A stretch of 64,000 nucleotides of DNA, from the NCBI GenBank assembly GCA_964019155.1, contig OZ025243.1, forward strand, positions 21,073,441-21,137,440. The letters are read 5' to 3'. Positions 1 to 13,571 of this stretch are shown here, in pieces. This stretch comes from Osedax fenrisi (lineage: Eukaryota; Annelida; Polychaeta; Sabellida; Siboglinidae). The translations under genes were made by a program, and so were the position numbers. Under the pieces are notes generated by a model, which was not told the DNA's origin, made no database searches, and saw only the letters and a list, made by a program, of their open reading frames with translations. Position 1 is the stretch's first letter, and the number at the start of each line of letters is the position of its first letter.

Positions 1-267
1 TATCAAATAACAATTGTAGGATTGAATATTTATTTCAAAAAAAGATGTATTCATATTTATCATTAAATTGCTAACAGTTCATGTATAGGTTCCTATATAA
101 TTTTTGATATCTCTTATAGTTATTGAGATACGAGAGGGGTCGGTATTAGGAGGGGTCGGTAATCGGAGACTTTCCCCTATATGTGTGTATAGTATTTATA
201 AATAATATTAAAATCTAAAGAATAATCTAAAGAATAAGTGAGTTTAAATAATGATTGAATTAACACT
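1..267. other. AT-rich flank, no gene seen
   Basis: Low-complexity AT-rich sequence with no convincing exon or RNA gene on either strand. A short direct repeat of the word 'aggggtcggtA' occurs near 135-162. Confidence 0.5.
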
Positions 268-269
268 CT

Positions 270-342
<73 letters not shown>

Positions 343-391
343 CCATGAATATGACAAGGGAGATACATATATATATATATATATATATAAT
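268..391. repeat. (TA)n microsatellites
   Basis: A TA run of about 70 bp is followed, after a short unique stretch, by a second shorter TA run ending near 391. The Tyr/Ile reading frames across it on both strands are artefacts of the dinucleotide repeat. Confidence 0.95.
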
Positions 392-923
392 TATTTAGTA
401 TACATACCAGTTCACATATATATTATTATTAGATATATATGTATAGGGTGTTGATACATTTCGATATTATATTACTTATGAATAATATTACATATTACAT
501 ATATTATATACGAAATACAATTTTACATTTATAATCAATATATATTTTTAATTAATTGATTAATTTATTTATTTATATGTTTAAATATATTTGCACATTC
601 GTCTAATTTGTTATCATTAAATATAGAATATATCTCAGAAAATAGTAAAGTTAGAACGAATGTGTTATGCAAAATGTCCATACAAAATAAATCTTAATAT
701 TGTCTACAAAATCCTAAATTATACATAATATATTGGTAGACACTTTTATATATATTTTTTAGTATTCATTATTTTGAAAAAATAATTAAATATTTGCAAA
801 GAGTATATCACAATTAATTAATATATAATTTTTCACCTTCATGTAAATATTTAAAAAAATGTCTACCAAATGATTGTAATTTGCATTATCTTAGATAATT
901 TATCTACCAAATGGTTATATTAC

Positions 924-971
<48 letters not shown>

Positions 972-1479
972 TGTGTGTATACGTGTCGACAAATAAGAGT
1001 GTAATCATAATAGCAATATGTAACGCATCGGAGTTATAATTAGTTAACTAATTAATATAATTAGAGATTATGTATAAATTAGTGATCAGAGGAGATATTT
1101 TTTAATATGTATTAGAATACCTTAAACGTTGTTAAAGTGTACTATTAATAGTTAAATAGAGCATGAGGTCATAGTTAATTGGGAGGTATTAATAAAATAT
1201 AATTAATATTGATTAATCAATTAATATTAATTAAATATTAAAATTGAATAACACGATTTCGCTTTGTATACTATATTTCGCTATAAACATCTAGAAACAC
1301 CTTTATGGAGATCCTGTACCAGATTAGGATATGTATATGTTATAGGTATCATCGGGGAGACTCCCTGGTACATTGTTAAAAATAATGGTTTTATAGACTG
1401 ATATTTACTGCAGAAAACCATCGAAAGGGTATTTTAAAAAATATTTATTTAAAACCTAATTTAAAACTTAAATGGTATT
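392..1479. other. AT-rich non-coding stretch
   Basis: No exon-like segment found. It includes a TA run around 928-964 and several short AT palindromes. Nothing else stands out. Confidence 0.5.
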
Positions 1480-1720
1480 CTATAAAACCGACTTTATAAA
1501 ACCTTCAACATGGTATTATAAATGTCTACTGTGGAAAACCCTCTAAATGGTATTCTTAATGTCTACTGTGGGAAACCCTCTAAATGGTATTCTAAATGTC
1601 TACTGTAGAAAACCCTCTAAATGGTATTCTTAATTTCTATTGTGGAACACCCTCTAAATGATATTCTTAAATTCGATAATAGAAAACCCTTAATATGGTA
1701 TTCTAAAAATGTCACTGCAT
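1480..1720. repeat. 37-bp minisatellite
   Basis: About six imperfect direct copies of a roughly 37-bp unit. Each copy contains 'ccctctaaatggtattct' followed by 'aatgtctactgtgg'. Copies diverge at the edges, with weaker relatives back to about 1400 and forward to about 1790. No open frame runs through it. Confidence 0.8.
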
Positions 1721-2280
1721 AAAAACATCAAAGGGTTCTATTATAAGCACACCTTAAATACCCTTTCTTTTACTGAAGAACCCCATTTACTTACCACAGT
1801 GTATCAATTAAGAATATCTAAATATGATAATTTTAATATCGCCGTATAGGTTAATAATATAGGCCTACTGTTAATAATATGCCTATATACCTAATACCAA
1901 CCAATACCACTAGCGTTAATAAGAATAATAACTCCTACAGTTGTAGTAACCGCCGCACACAATATAAATCACATTGACATTGTATCGTAATTAAATCACC
2001 TATTCAGAGGGCTTCTCATTCATGTATTACATAATACCTTTATTCTCTTGTAATACTCGTAGACCAATTAGGCTTCTACTAATTAATTTAGGTGCCTACT
2101 GATATAAAGCTATTCATTACTGTTCTACCACTATACATTTACATGGTAGATAATTAAAAACTAATAATATAACTAGTTATAACTAATAACGTAATCTATA
2201 ATTTGTAATAAAAAGTTTGATAATAATAAAATTGTAATATATATTAAATTTTTACTAATATCTTATAATAATTATGTATA
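1721..2280. other. AT-rich non-coding stretch
   Basis: No coding or RNA signal recognised. It holds the fading edge of the minisatellite and generic AT-rich sequence. Confidence 0.5.
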
Positions 2281-2297
2281 TATACACACACACACAC

Positions 2298-2360
<63 letters not shown>
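2281..2360. repeat. (CA)n/(TA)n microsatellite
   Basis: A short CA run passes into a long TA run that directly abuts the left end of the pogo-like element. A matching TA run follows the element's right end. Confidence 0.9.
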
Positions 2361-2363
<3 letters not shown>

Positions 2364-2796
2364 TCAACTCCCGATAAGTCGGACACGCAAGGGACCGGGA
2401 AAAGTGTCCGACTTAGCGAGATGTCCGACTTATCCGAGATTCAGAATATCATGCAAATACGACATGAGATGCGCAGCGTGAGTTAAAGGGATACTGAAAT
2501 GTGGAATTATGCAACAATCAATAACATAACATGTTGTATTCAATAATATTATTTACTAAAATTATAATATACATTATGTAAATTAAACATTTCTGACAAT
2601 TTATAAAAATTCCAACTTATCCAGTATAAAAATCATCAAAATGACAATAATATGTGTCCGACTTATCCAATTAAACTTATCCGACTTATCCGATAAATTT
2701 AACATGAAATTAGGTACAAATCCAACCAAACCAACTAAATGTGTCCGACTTATCGAAAAGTCCAACTTATCCGTAATCCGACTTACCGATAGTTGA

Positions 2797-2799
<3 letters not shown>
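2361..2799. mobile_element. Pogo/Tigger-like MITE
   Basis: A 439-bp element with terminal inverted repeats: the left end begins CAGTCAACTCCCGATAAGTC and the reverse complement of the right end begins CAGTCAACTATCGGTAAGTC. It lies between TA dinucleotides inside a TA microsatellite. Several subterminal copies of the motif GTCCGACTTATC occur in both orientations at both ends. The CAGT-start and TA target are typical of the pogo branch of Tc1/mariner. No transposase frame is present, so it is non-autonomous. The family call rests on terminus similarity only. Confidence 0.8.

Positions 2800-2840
<41 letters not shown>
2800..2840. repeat. (TA)n microsatellite
   Basis: A TA run directly follows the pogo-like element. 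It is probably the right half of the TA tract into which the element inserted. Confidence 0.9.
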
Positions 2841-2841
<1 letters not shown>

Positions 2842-2883
2842 TAACTACACTCTACACGACTCACTTTACAAGCAACCGCTAGG

Positions 2884-3560
2884 AATACTGCTACTAATAC
2901 TGATACTAACACTAATACTAATACTGATACTAACACTAATACTAATAATGATACTAATACTGATACTAACACTGATACTAACACTAATACTAATAATGAT
3001 ACTAATACTGATACTAATACTGATACTAACACTGATACTAACACTAATACTAATACTGATACTAACACTAATACTAATACTGATACTAATAATGATACTA
3101 ATAACGATAATAATACTGATACTAATACTGATACTAACACTGATACTAATAATTATACTAATACTGATACTAATACTGATACTAATACTGATACTACTAC
3201 TGATACTAATAATGATACTAATACTGATACTAATACTGATACTAACACTAATACTAATACTGATACTAATACTGATACTAACACTAATACTAATAATGAT
3301 ACTAATACTGATACTAATAATGATACTAATACTGATACTAACACTGATACTAACACTAATACTAATAATATTACTAATACTGATAATAATACTGATACTA
3401 ATACTGATACTAATACTGATACTAACACTAATACTAATAATGATTATAATACTGATACTAATACTGATACTAATACTGATACTAACACTAATACTAATAA
3501 TGATACTAATACTGATACTAATACTAATACTAACACTAATACTAATACTGATACTAATAA
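2884..3560. repeat. Hexamer-word satellite, left arm
   Basis: A tandem array built from the six-base words actgat, actaat, actaac and aatgat. It is the same satellite as the main array at 3865-10212, separated from it only by a SINE. The Ile/Leu frame (plus) and Val/Leu/Ser frame (minus) are translations of the repeat. The rare variant word containing 'aataatatta' occurs near 3364, as it does three times in the right arm. Confidence 0.95.
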
Positions 3561-3864
3561 TTTTTTTTTTTTTTTTTTTTTATTTGGTGGAGTCCTTTCA
3601 TCCCATCCAGGAACTTAGATGAAGTTTTCACTTATAACCATATATGGCTCTAATGTCCCTTCGAAGCCGCTCTCATGTTAAGGCATCCATGGTTTTAACG
3701 AGAGCCGATCATTTATTTATACACAATTATATAAGATCACTTCTAAATAATATTTTAAGACCCATTTTATAAAATTAATTAATGGTCCGGACAAGGGTCG
3801 AACCCATGTCCTACTGCTTGTGTGTCTGACGCCTTAGCCACTGAGCCACACAGGCAGTTTATAA
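3561..3864 (-). mobile_element. tRNA-derived SINE, copy 1
   Basis: On the minus strand it begins (about 3864-3790) with a tRNA-like head holding box A TGGCTCAGTGG and box B GGGTTCGACCC. A unique body of about 200 bp follows and ends in an A-run (20 T on the plus strand, 3561-3580). Three relatives lie at 13.6, 20.3 and 52.4 kb, all in the same orientation, which establishes a dispersed family. The word AAGGCGTCAGAC after box A recalls class II (Leu/Ser) tRNAs, but the source tRNA is not certain. This copy has the best-preserved promoter and tail. It splits the satellite. Confidence 0.88.
3795..3848 (-). promoter_or_regulatory. Internal Pol III promoter (A and B boxes)
   Basis: On the minus strand, box A TGGCTCAGTGG lies at 3838-3848 and box B GGGTTCGACCC at 3795-3805. 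Both fit the tRNA-type RNA polymerase III consensus, with spacing close to that of tRNA genes. This is the most intact promoter among the four SINE copies. Confidence 0.75.
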
Positions 3865-6800
3865 TGATAATAATACTGATACTAATACTGATACTAACAC
3901 TGATACTAATAATGATACTAATACTGATACTAACACTGATACTAACACTAATACTAATAATGATACTAATACTGATACTAATACTGATACTAACACTGAT
4001 ACTAACACTAATACTAATACTGATACTAACACTAATACTAATAATATTACTAATACTGATACTAATACTGATACTAACACTAATACTAATAATGATACTA
4101 ATACTGATACTAATACTGATACTAATAATGATACTAACACTGATACTAATACTGATACTAACACTAATACTAATAATGATAATAATACTGATACTAATAA
4201 TGATACTAATAATAATACTAACACTGATACTAATACTGATACTAACACTAATACTAATACTGATACTAACACTAATACTAATAATTATACTAATACTGAT
4301 ACTAATACTGATACTAATAATGATACTAATAATGATACTAACACTGATACTAATACTGATACTAACACTAATACTAATACTGATACTAACACTAATACTA
4401 ATAATGATACTAACACTAATACTAATAATGATACTAATACTGATACTAATACTGATACTAACACTGATACTAACACTAATACTAATACTGATACTAACAC
4501 TAATACTAATAATGATACTAATACTGATACTAATACTGATACTAATAATGATTCTAATAATGATACTAACACTGATACTAATACTGATACTAACACTAAT
4601 ACTAATACTGATACTAACACTAATACTAATAATGATACTAATAATGATACTAATAATAATACTAACACTGATACTAATACTGATACTAACACTAATACTA
4701 ATACTGATACTAACACTAATACTAATAATTATACTAATACTGATACTAATACTGATACTAATAATGATACTAATAATGATACTAACACTGATACTAATAC
4801 TGATACTAACACTAATACTAATACTGATACTAACACTAATACTAATAATGATACTAACACTAATACTAATAATGATACTAATACTGATACTAATACTGAT
4901 ACTAACACTGATACTAACACTAATACTAATACTGATACTAACACTAATACTAATACTGATACTAACACTAATACTAATAATGATACTAATACTGATACTA
5001 ACACTGATACTAACACTAATACTAATACTGATACTAACACTAATACTAATACTGATACTAACACTAATACTAATAATGATACTAATACTGATACTAATAC
5101 TGATACTAATAATGATACTAATAATGATACTAACACTGATACTAACACTGATACTAACACTAATACTAATAATGATACTAATACTGATACTAATACTGAT
5201 ACTAATAATGATACTAATAATGATACTAACACTGATACTAATACTGATACTAACACTAATACTAATACTGATACTAACACTAATACTAATAATGATACTA
5301 ATACCTATACTAATACTGATACTAATAATGATACTAATAATGATACTAATACTGATACTAATACTGATACTAATAATGATACTAATAATGATACTAATAC
5401 TGATACTAATACTGATACTAATAATGATACTAATAATGATACTAACACTGATACTAATACTGATACTAACACTAATACTAATACTGATACTAATACTGAT
5501 AATAATACTGATACTAATACTGCTACTAACACTAATACTAATAATGATACTAATACTGATACTAACACTGATACTAACACTAATACTAATAATGATACTA
5601 ATACTGATAATAATACTGATACTAATACTGATACTAATACTGATACTAACACTAATACTAATAATGATAATAATACTGATACTAATACTGATACTAATAC
5701 TGAAACTAACACTAATACTAATAATGATACTAATACTGATACTAATACTGATACTAACACTACTACTAATACTGATACTAATAATGATAATAATACTGAG
5801 ACTAATACTGATACTAACACTGATACTAATAATGATACTAATACTGATACTAACACTGATACTAACACTAATACTAATAATGATACTAATACTGATACTA
5901 ATACTGATACTAACACTGATACTAACACTAATACTAATACTGATACTAACACTAATACTAATAATATTACTAATACTGATACTAATACTGATACTAACAC
6001 TAATACTAATAATGATACTAATACTGATACTAATACTGATACTAATAATGATACTAATAATGATACTAACACTGATACTAATACTGATACTAACACTAAT
6101 ACTAATAATGATAATAATACTGATACTAATAATGATACTAATAATGATACTAACACTGATACTAATACTGATACTAACACTAATAATAATACTGATACTA
6201 ACACTAATACTAATAATGATACTAATACTGATACTAATACTGATACTAATAATTATACTAATAATGATACTAACACTGATACTAATACTGATACTAACAC
6301 TAATACTAATACTGATACTAACACTAATACTAATAATGATACTAACACTAATACTAATAATGATACTAATACTGATACTAATACTGATACTAACACTGAT
6401 ACTAACACTAATACTAATACTGATACTAACACTAATACTAATACTGATACTAACACTAATACTAATAATGATACTAATACTGATACTAGTACTGATACTA
6501 ATAATGATACTAATAATGATACTAACACTGATACTAATACTGATACTAACACTAATACTAATAATGATACTAATACTGATACTAATACTGATACTAATAA
6601 TGATTCTAATAATGATACTAACACTGATACTAATACTGATACTAACACTAATACTAATACTGATACTAACACTAATACTAATAATGATACTAATACTGAT
6701 ACTAATACTGATACTAATAATGATACTAATAATGATACTAATACTGATACTAATACTGATACTAATAATGATACTAATAATGATACTAATACTGATACTA

Positions 6801-9800
6801 ATACTGATACTAATAATGATACTAATAATGATACTAACACTGATACTAATACTGATACTAACACTAATACTAATACTGATACTAACACTAATACTAATAA
6901 TGATACTAATACTGATACTAATACTGATACTAATAATGATACTAATACTGATACTAATACTGATACTAATACTGATACTAATAATGATACTAATAATGAT
7001 ACTAATACTGATACTAATACTGATACTAACACTAATACTAATAATGATAATAATACTGATACTAATACTGATACTAACACTGATACTAATAATTATACTA
7101 ATAATGATACTAATAATGATACTAATACTGATACTAATACTGATACTAACACTAATACTAATAATGATAATAATACTGATACTAATACTGATACTAACAC
7201 TGATACTAATAATTATACTAATACTGATACTAATACTGATACTAACACTAATACTAATACTGATACTAATAATGATACTAATAATGATACTAATACTGAT
7301 ACTAATACTGATACTACTACTGATACTAATAATGATACTAATACTGATACTAATACTGATACTAATACTGATAATAATACTGATACTAATACTGATACTA
7401 AAACTGATACTAATAATTATACTAATACTGATACTAATACTAATACTAACACTAATACTAATACTGATACTAATAATGATACTAATAATGATACTAATAC
7501 TGATACTAATACTGATACTACTACTGATACTAATAATGATACTAATACTGATACTAATACTGATACTAATACTGATACTAATAATGATACTAATAATGAT
7601 ACTAATACTGATACTAATAATGATACTAATACTGATACTAATACTAATACTAATACTGATACTAACACTAATACTAATAATGATACTAATACTGATACTA
7701 ATACTGATACTAACACTGATACTAACACTAATACTAATACTGATACTAACACTAATACTAATACTGATACTAACACTAATACTAATAATGATACTAACAC
7801 TAATACTAATAATGATACTAATACTGATACTAATACTGATACTAACACTGATACTAACACTAATACTAATACTGATACTAACACTAATACTAATACTGAT
7901 ACTAATACTGATACTAACACTAATACTAATAATGATAATAATACTGATACTAATACTGCTACTAATACTGATACTAACACTAATACTAATAATGATACTA
8001 ACACTAATACTAATAATGATACTAATACTGATACTAACACTGATACTAACACTAATACTAATACTGATACTAACACTAATACTAATACTGATACTAACAC
8101 TAATACTAATAATGATACTAACACTAATACTAATACTGATACTAACACTAATACAAATACTGATACTAACACTAATACTAATACTGATACTAACACTAAT
8201 ACTAATAATGATACTAATAATGATACTAACACTGATACTAATACTGATACTAATAATGATACTAATACTGATACTAATACTGATACTAATAATGATAATA
8301 ATACTGATACTAATACTGATACTAACACTAATACTAATAATGATAATAATAATGATACTAATAATGATACTAACACTGATACTAATACTGATACTAACAC
8401 TAATACTAATACTGATACTAATACTAATACTAATAATGATACTAATACTGATACTAATACTGATACTAATAATGATACTAATAATGATACTAACACTGAT
8501 ACTAATACTGATACTAACACTAATACTAATAATGATAATAATACTGATACTAATACTGATACTAACACTAATACTAATACTGATACTAACACTAATACTA
8601 ATAATGATACTAATACTGATACTAATACTGATACTAATACTGATACTAACACTAATACTAATAATGATAATAATACTGATACTAATACTGATACTAATAC
8701 TGATACTAACACTAATACTAATAATGATACTAATACTGATACTAATACTGATACTAACACTAATACTAATACTGATACTAATAATGATAATAATACTGAT
8801 ACTAATACTGATACTAACACTAATACTAATAATGATAATAATACTGATACTAATACTGATACTAACACTGATACTAATAATGATACTAATACTGATACTA
8901 ACACTGATACTAACACTAATACTAATAATGATAATAATAATGATACTAATACTGATACTAACACTGATACTAATAATGATACTAATACTAATACTAACAC
9001 TGATACTAACACTAATACTAATAATGATACTAATAATGATACTAATACTGATACTAACACTGATACTAACACTAATACTAATAATGATAATAATAATGAT
9101 ACTAATACTGATACTAACACTAATACTAATAATGATACTAATACAGATACTAACACTGATACTAACACTAATACTAATAATGATACTAATACTGATAATA
9201 ATACTGATACTAATACTGATACTAATACTGATACTAACACTAATACTAATAATGATAATAATACTGATACTAATACTGATACTAATACTGATACTAACAC
9301 TAATACTAATAATGATACTAATACTGATACTAATACTGATACTAACACTAATACTAATACTGATACTAATAATGATAATAATACTGATACTAATACTGAT
9401 ACTAACACTGATACTAATAATGATACTAATACTGATACTAACACTGATACTAACACTAATACTAATAATGATACTAATACTGATACTAATACTGATACTA
9501 ACACTGATACTAACACTAATACTAATACTGATACTAACACTAATACTAATACTGATACTAACATTAATACTAATAATATTACTAATACTGATACTAATAC
9601 TGATACTAACACTAATACTAATAATGATACTAATACTGATACTAATACTGATACTAATAATGATACTAATAATGATACTAACACTGATACTAATACTGAT
9701 ACTAACACTAATACTAATAATGATAATAATACTGATACTAATAATGATACTAATAATGATACTAACACTGATACTAATACTGATACTAACACTAATACTA

Positions 9801-10212
9801 ATACTGATACTAACACTAATACTAATAATGATACTAATACTGATACTAATACTGATACTAATAATGATACTAATAATGATACTAACACTGATACTAATAC
9901 TGATACTAACACTAATACTAATACTGATACTACTACTAATACTAATAATGATACTAACACTAATACTAATAATGATACTAATACTGATACTAATACTGAT
10001 ACTAACACTGATACTAACACTAATACTAATACTGATACTAACACTAATACTAATACTGATACTAACACTAATACTAATAATGATACTAATACTGATACTA
10101 ATACTGATACTAATAATGTTACTAATAATGATACTAACACTAATACTAATAATGATAATAATACTGATACTAATACTGATACTAATACTGATACTAACAC
10201 TAATACTATTAC
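3865..10212. repeat. 6.3-kb hexamer-word satellite
   Basis: A nearly pure array of four six-base words (actgat, actaat, actaac, aatgat) with rare variants. All changes keep the three-base register, so one plus frame stays open for over 2,000 codons of alternating Ile/Leu with Thr or Met, and long minus frames of Val/Leu/Ser also appear. These are not genes: composition is fully explained by the repeat and the plus frame begins inside the SINE. Higher-order structure is visible. The rare word containing aataatatta sits in the same long context near 4043, 5963 and 9573, and a triple aat run recurs 444 bp apart (4208 and 4652). Confidence 0.95.
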
Positions 10213-10850
10213 TGGTACTAATGCTGACGCAATCACATATACATGTACAGATAAAGCATTCCTATAATATTGTATACAATACCAATATTACTGGAATTAC
10301 TATTGCATATACAAAATGTTAAGTTTAATAATAAAAAACATTTATTCGATCTTGATCATAGATATTCACTACAATCCACTAATATAATTAATAACAAAGT
10401 TATTAAAATATTTAATCGTAATTCTAATGCTAACAAAATGATTAAATCTAAATAATGTATATACCAAAAATACCAAAATTACCCCTGGTTGGAAATTAAG
10501 GATGCTTCGCAAAATCTGTTGATATACTTTATAATAAGACGTTTAAGCGTAGGCATAGGCGAATCCTATAATACAAAATGCAGAATATGTTTACTATAAA
10601 TAGATCCGGTCTATATAGAGCAATTTGTTGATAATGACGATATTACTGTTCAGTGCGATGAATTACCTATTGAAACTCAATTTAAATTTTTGAGCGAATT
10701 ATTAAATAAACAGTATATTTCTTTCAACATTCATTCGTGAATAATACTGTAGATAATACCCAGCCTATAAGTTGTAGTGAAGTTCAGGAATTATTTAATA
10801 CATTACATGTTGGTGCACCCGGTGCACAACATATGTGATCTTAACAAATT
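10213..10850 (+). pseudogene. Broken coding remnant of unknown family
   Basis: Several plus-strand stretches look coding by codon use but are broken. A 61-codon frame (10270-10455) ends in a lysine-rich tail. A second frame (about 10510-10738) contains KCRICL, a stop, then EQFVDNDDITVQCDELPIET and FKFLSELLNKQYISFNIHS. A third, shifted frame (about 10739-10838) contains CSEVQELFNTLHVGAPGAQHM before a stop. Together they suggest an old protein-coding segment with at least one stop and one frameshift. I do not recognise the family; a transposon protein is possible. It abuts the satellite directly. Confidence 0.35.
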
Positions 10851-12861
10851 TTTAAATTGTTTTAAATACATAAAAAAAAAATATCTCCTATCTTAATACA
10901 TTGTATACATAAAAGGCCGCGAATCCCCTTAATAGATTAATAACTTGGTGACGTCTACTCTTTTTCTTGACAAGTGTAAAGCTGAGATCATGTTCCAGGT
11001 CTAGCGCATATAATATGTTTGTTATTAAATATATAAATCATACATTATGATGGATATTAACGTAAATTTAACTTTTTTTAAAAGGCCCAAAATAACCAAA
11101 AATAAGTATTTTGAAAAGAGATTATATAGAAATATGTCTAAAATACATATATATACATATAATGTATATATATATATATATATAAAATGTATATGAATAA
11201 TTTCCTCGAAATATTATTTACTCAGTTCAATTATATTTCATTAAATTGCAATACTTGGACCCTTTATTTAAATATCTTAATATTTACATCCACCGGTTTG
11301 TTGATAGGAACAAGTGCCCTTGGATAAATATGCATACTTCGTGGAAAACCAAATATCATATGGTTGTTGTAGGTAAACCCTATCTCAATATATATTGATC
11401 CTACAGAAAAACTTTACATGTGATAAGTATATATACTAAGTATCTATAGATAATTAAAAAATATTAAATTTAATTAAATTTAATTTTAATAAATTAATAA
11501 TTATAATCAATACATTTTCCAATATTGATTGATTTATAGGGTTGTCGAATTTATTAAATTTGTCACTTAATAATGGATAATGATGATCACAAAATAATTA
11601 ATGAATATTTATTTATTTATTATTTCCCAAATTAAATATTGCCCCTCTTACAAATTTTAAATTAAGTATATTATTTCGTCACCTTGGTTTGACATAAATT
11701 AAAAATATTTAAAAGTATTTCAATGCATCTATTTATTATACTGTATTTACTATGAGCATTTCTAATTTAACGAATTAATTCTATTTTTATATTTTACTCT
11801 GTAATTTTAAATTACAAATTTCTATATATATATATATTGTATTCTATTCATTATTTTATTTCTATATGATTTATTATGTCCTTAGTATGTCATTTATTTT
11901 TACTTTAATTATCAAATTACTCATGCAAACTACACAATGTTATTTAAATATTACCTATATGTGTAAGTAGCCTATTTATTAGTATTTAGAAAATATTGCA
12001 AAGTAATCCTATATGTATATATATATATATATATATATACACTTACTATCTTCAATTTATATTATAGAGATATAAATGGGTAAACTATAAAGTTAAATAA
12101 TGTACTAATAAGGGTTACCTATATATATATATATATATATATATATAGGTTACTCTAATTATCCTATTCACGATTAAATTCTCATATAAAATATATTTGA
12201 ACTTGAATTAATATTTTCTATTTTTAGAATATAAAATTATAATTGTAGGTTGGTTTTCAACTTTTTATTATGTTTTTCTATATAATTTTAATAAAATTAA
12301 TAATTATTATATAATTATTATAATATTGATATCACTATTAAATATACATAATATTTACACGGTCTAGGATAACATTATTGATATGCATACCAAGATGTCA
12401 TATCAAACACGTGTTTAATTATTATTTGTTTAACCAGGGAAATATTCCCCGGTTATAATATAAATATACATTAATAATTTGTGTAATCACAAAATAAAAT
12501 GTTTACATAATGTTACATATGTCTAATAATTTCTAATAAACGTATAAATTGAACATTTTATATATCGCAAATATCAACATAGAACGAAGACGAATAATGA
12601 TTTATAAATACAGATCGGTTTAGCTTACTTTCAGGCATGGTGAATAATTATGTATTCGTAAACAATTTAATATTACATAATATTAATATAGAAATACAGT
12701 AGGATATATTCGGAAACAATTGAATTATTATCCTGCTCCGTACTTGATATTTTCGGTTCTACAAGTGGATTAAAAATAGAATATATAGGTTAACTTAATT
12801 AAAATAATGTAAATGAGTTTCACATACATATTTACATAACTAAATATATTATATTAACACT

Positions 12862-12899
<38 letters not shown>

Positions 12900-12902
12900 A
12901 TA
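10851..12902. other. AT-rich non-coding stretch
   Basis: About 2 kb with no exon or RNA gene recognised. It contains short TA runs near 11165, 12018, 12122 and 12866, and generic AT-rich sequence. Confidence 0.5.
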
Positions 12903-13065
12903 GTGTGTGTTAAAGTCATGTAGGTTGAAAGTTGCATACCTATTTTTACTCGAAAACTTGTAATATTATTTTTAATAATTGTTAATAATTACTATATTAA
13001 AAATAATATTACAAGTTTTCGAGTAAGAATAGGTATGCAACTTTCAACCTAAATTACTTCAACAC
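12903..13065. mobile_element. Palindromic fold-back MITE, TA-flanked
   Basis: The element is nearly one large inverted repeat: AGGTTGAAAGTTGCATACCT at 12922 is mirrored at 13031-13050, and the arms continue inward through CGAAAACTTGTAATATTATT to a short AT loop. The outer ends (GTGTGTGTTAAAGTCATG and, inverted, GTGTTGAAGTAATTT) match less well. TA dinucleotides flank both sides (12901-12902, 13066-13067). This architecture fits a Tc1/mariner-type palindromic MITE. No coding capacity. Confidence 0.75.
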
Positions 13066-13571
13066 TAGCGCGCGACATCTATGAACAGCTCAAACGCTAT
13101 CGCTAACCTTCTCAGGTAAATATACCAGATAACCAGCGCGATTATCTGAATCCACCAGATGCTGGCAACGTCCATGTATTCCACGAGTTTTATGTTTTTA
13201 CGAATTCCTCTCGTGGAATTGTAGATGTCGCAACTGGTAGTGAATGTATCGGTATTATGAATGAATGAATGAATGAATGAATGAATGAATATATTTATTT
13301 TACTTGTATAAAATAAATAAATAGTTATACACATGGCATATGTATACAATATAATATAGCAATATTCTTTCGAGAAAGGATTTCACACACAAATATATAA
13401 GAATTAAAGAACAAAAACAAAAGAAATATGATAATAATATAACTATAATAATATATAATGAAATTAAATTACACAGTGAATAAATAGTTCCAATATCACG
13501 TGTGGCAAACATCTACTCACAACAAGTAGCGCGCAAAGCATATCAGCAATACTAATACTACCTATTTATAT
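13066..13571. other. Non-coding stretch with (GAAT)n
   Basis: It contains about eight perfect GAAT units near 13257-13289. The minus-strand frame with an FIHS repeat is a translation of this run. A somewhat GC-richer segment (13060-13240) has no splice-bounded exon I can support. Confidence 0.5.

Noticed and set aside
3790..3857. Functional tRNA gene
   Set aside because: A and B boxes are present, but the acceptor and anticodon stems do not fold as a tRNA and the segment is the head of a repeated SINE with body and A-tail.
2886..10212. CRISPR-like or other spaced repeat array
   Set aside because: Units are contiguous six-base words with no spacer of constant length, and the context is eukaryotic.
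3822..10322. Huge 2,166-codon Ile/Leu/Thr/Met frame, and long Val/Leu/Ser frames on the minus strand
   Set aside because: They are direct translations of the hexamer-word satellite. The plus frame starts inside a SINE and both strands are open for the same trivial reason. No domain or signal is present.
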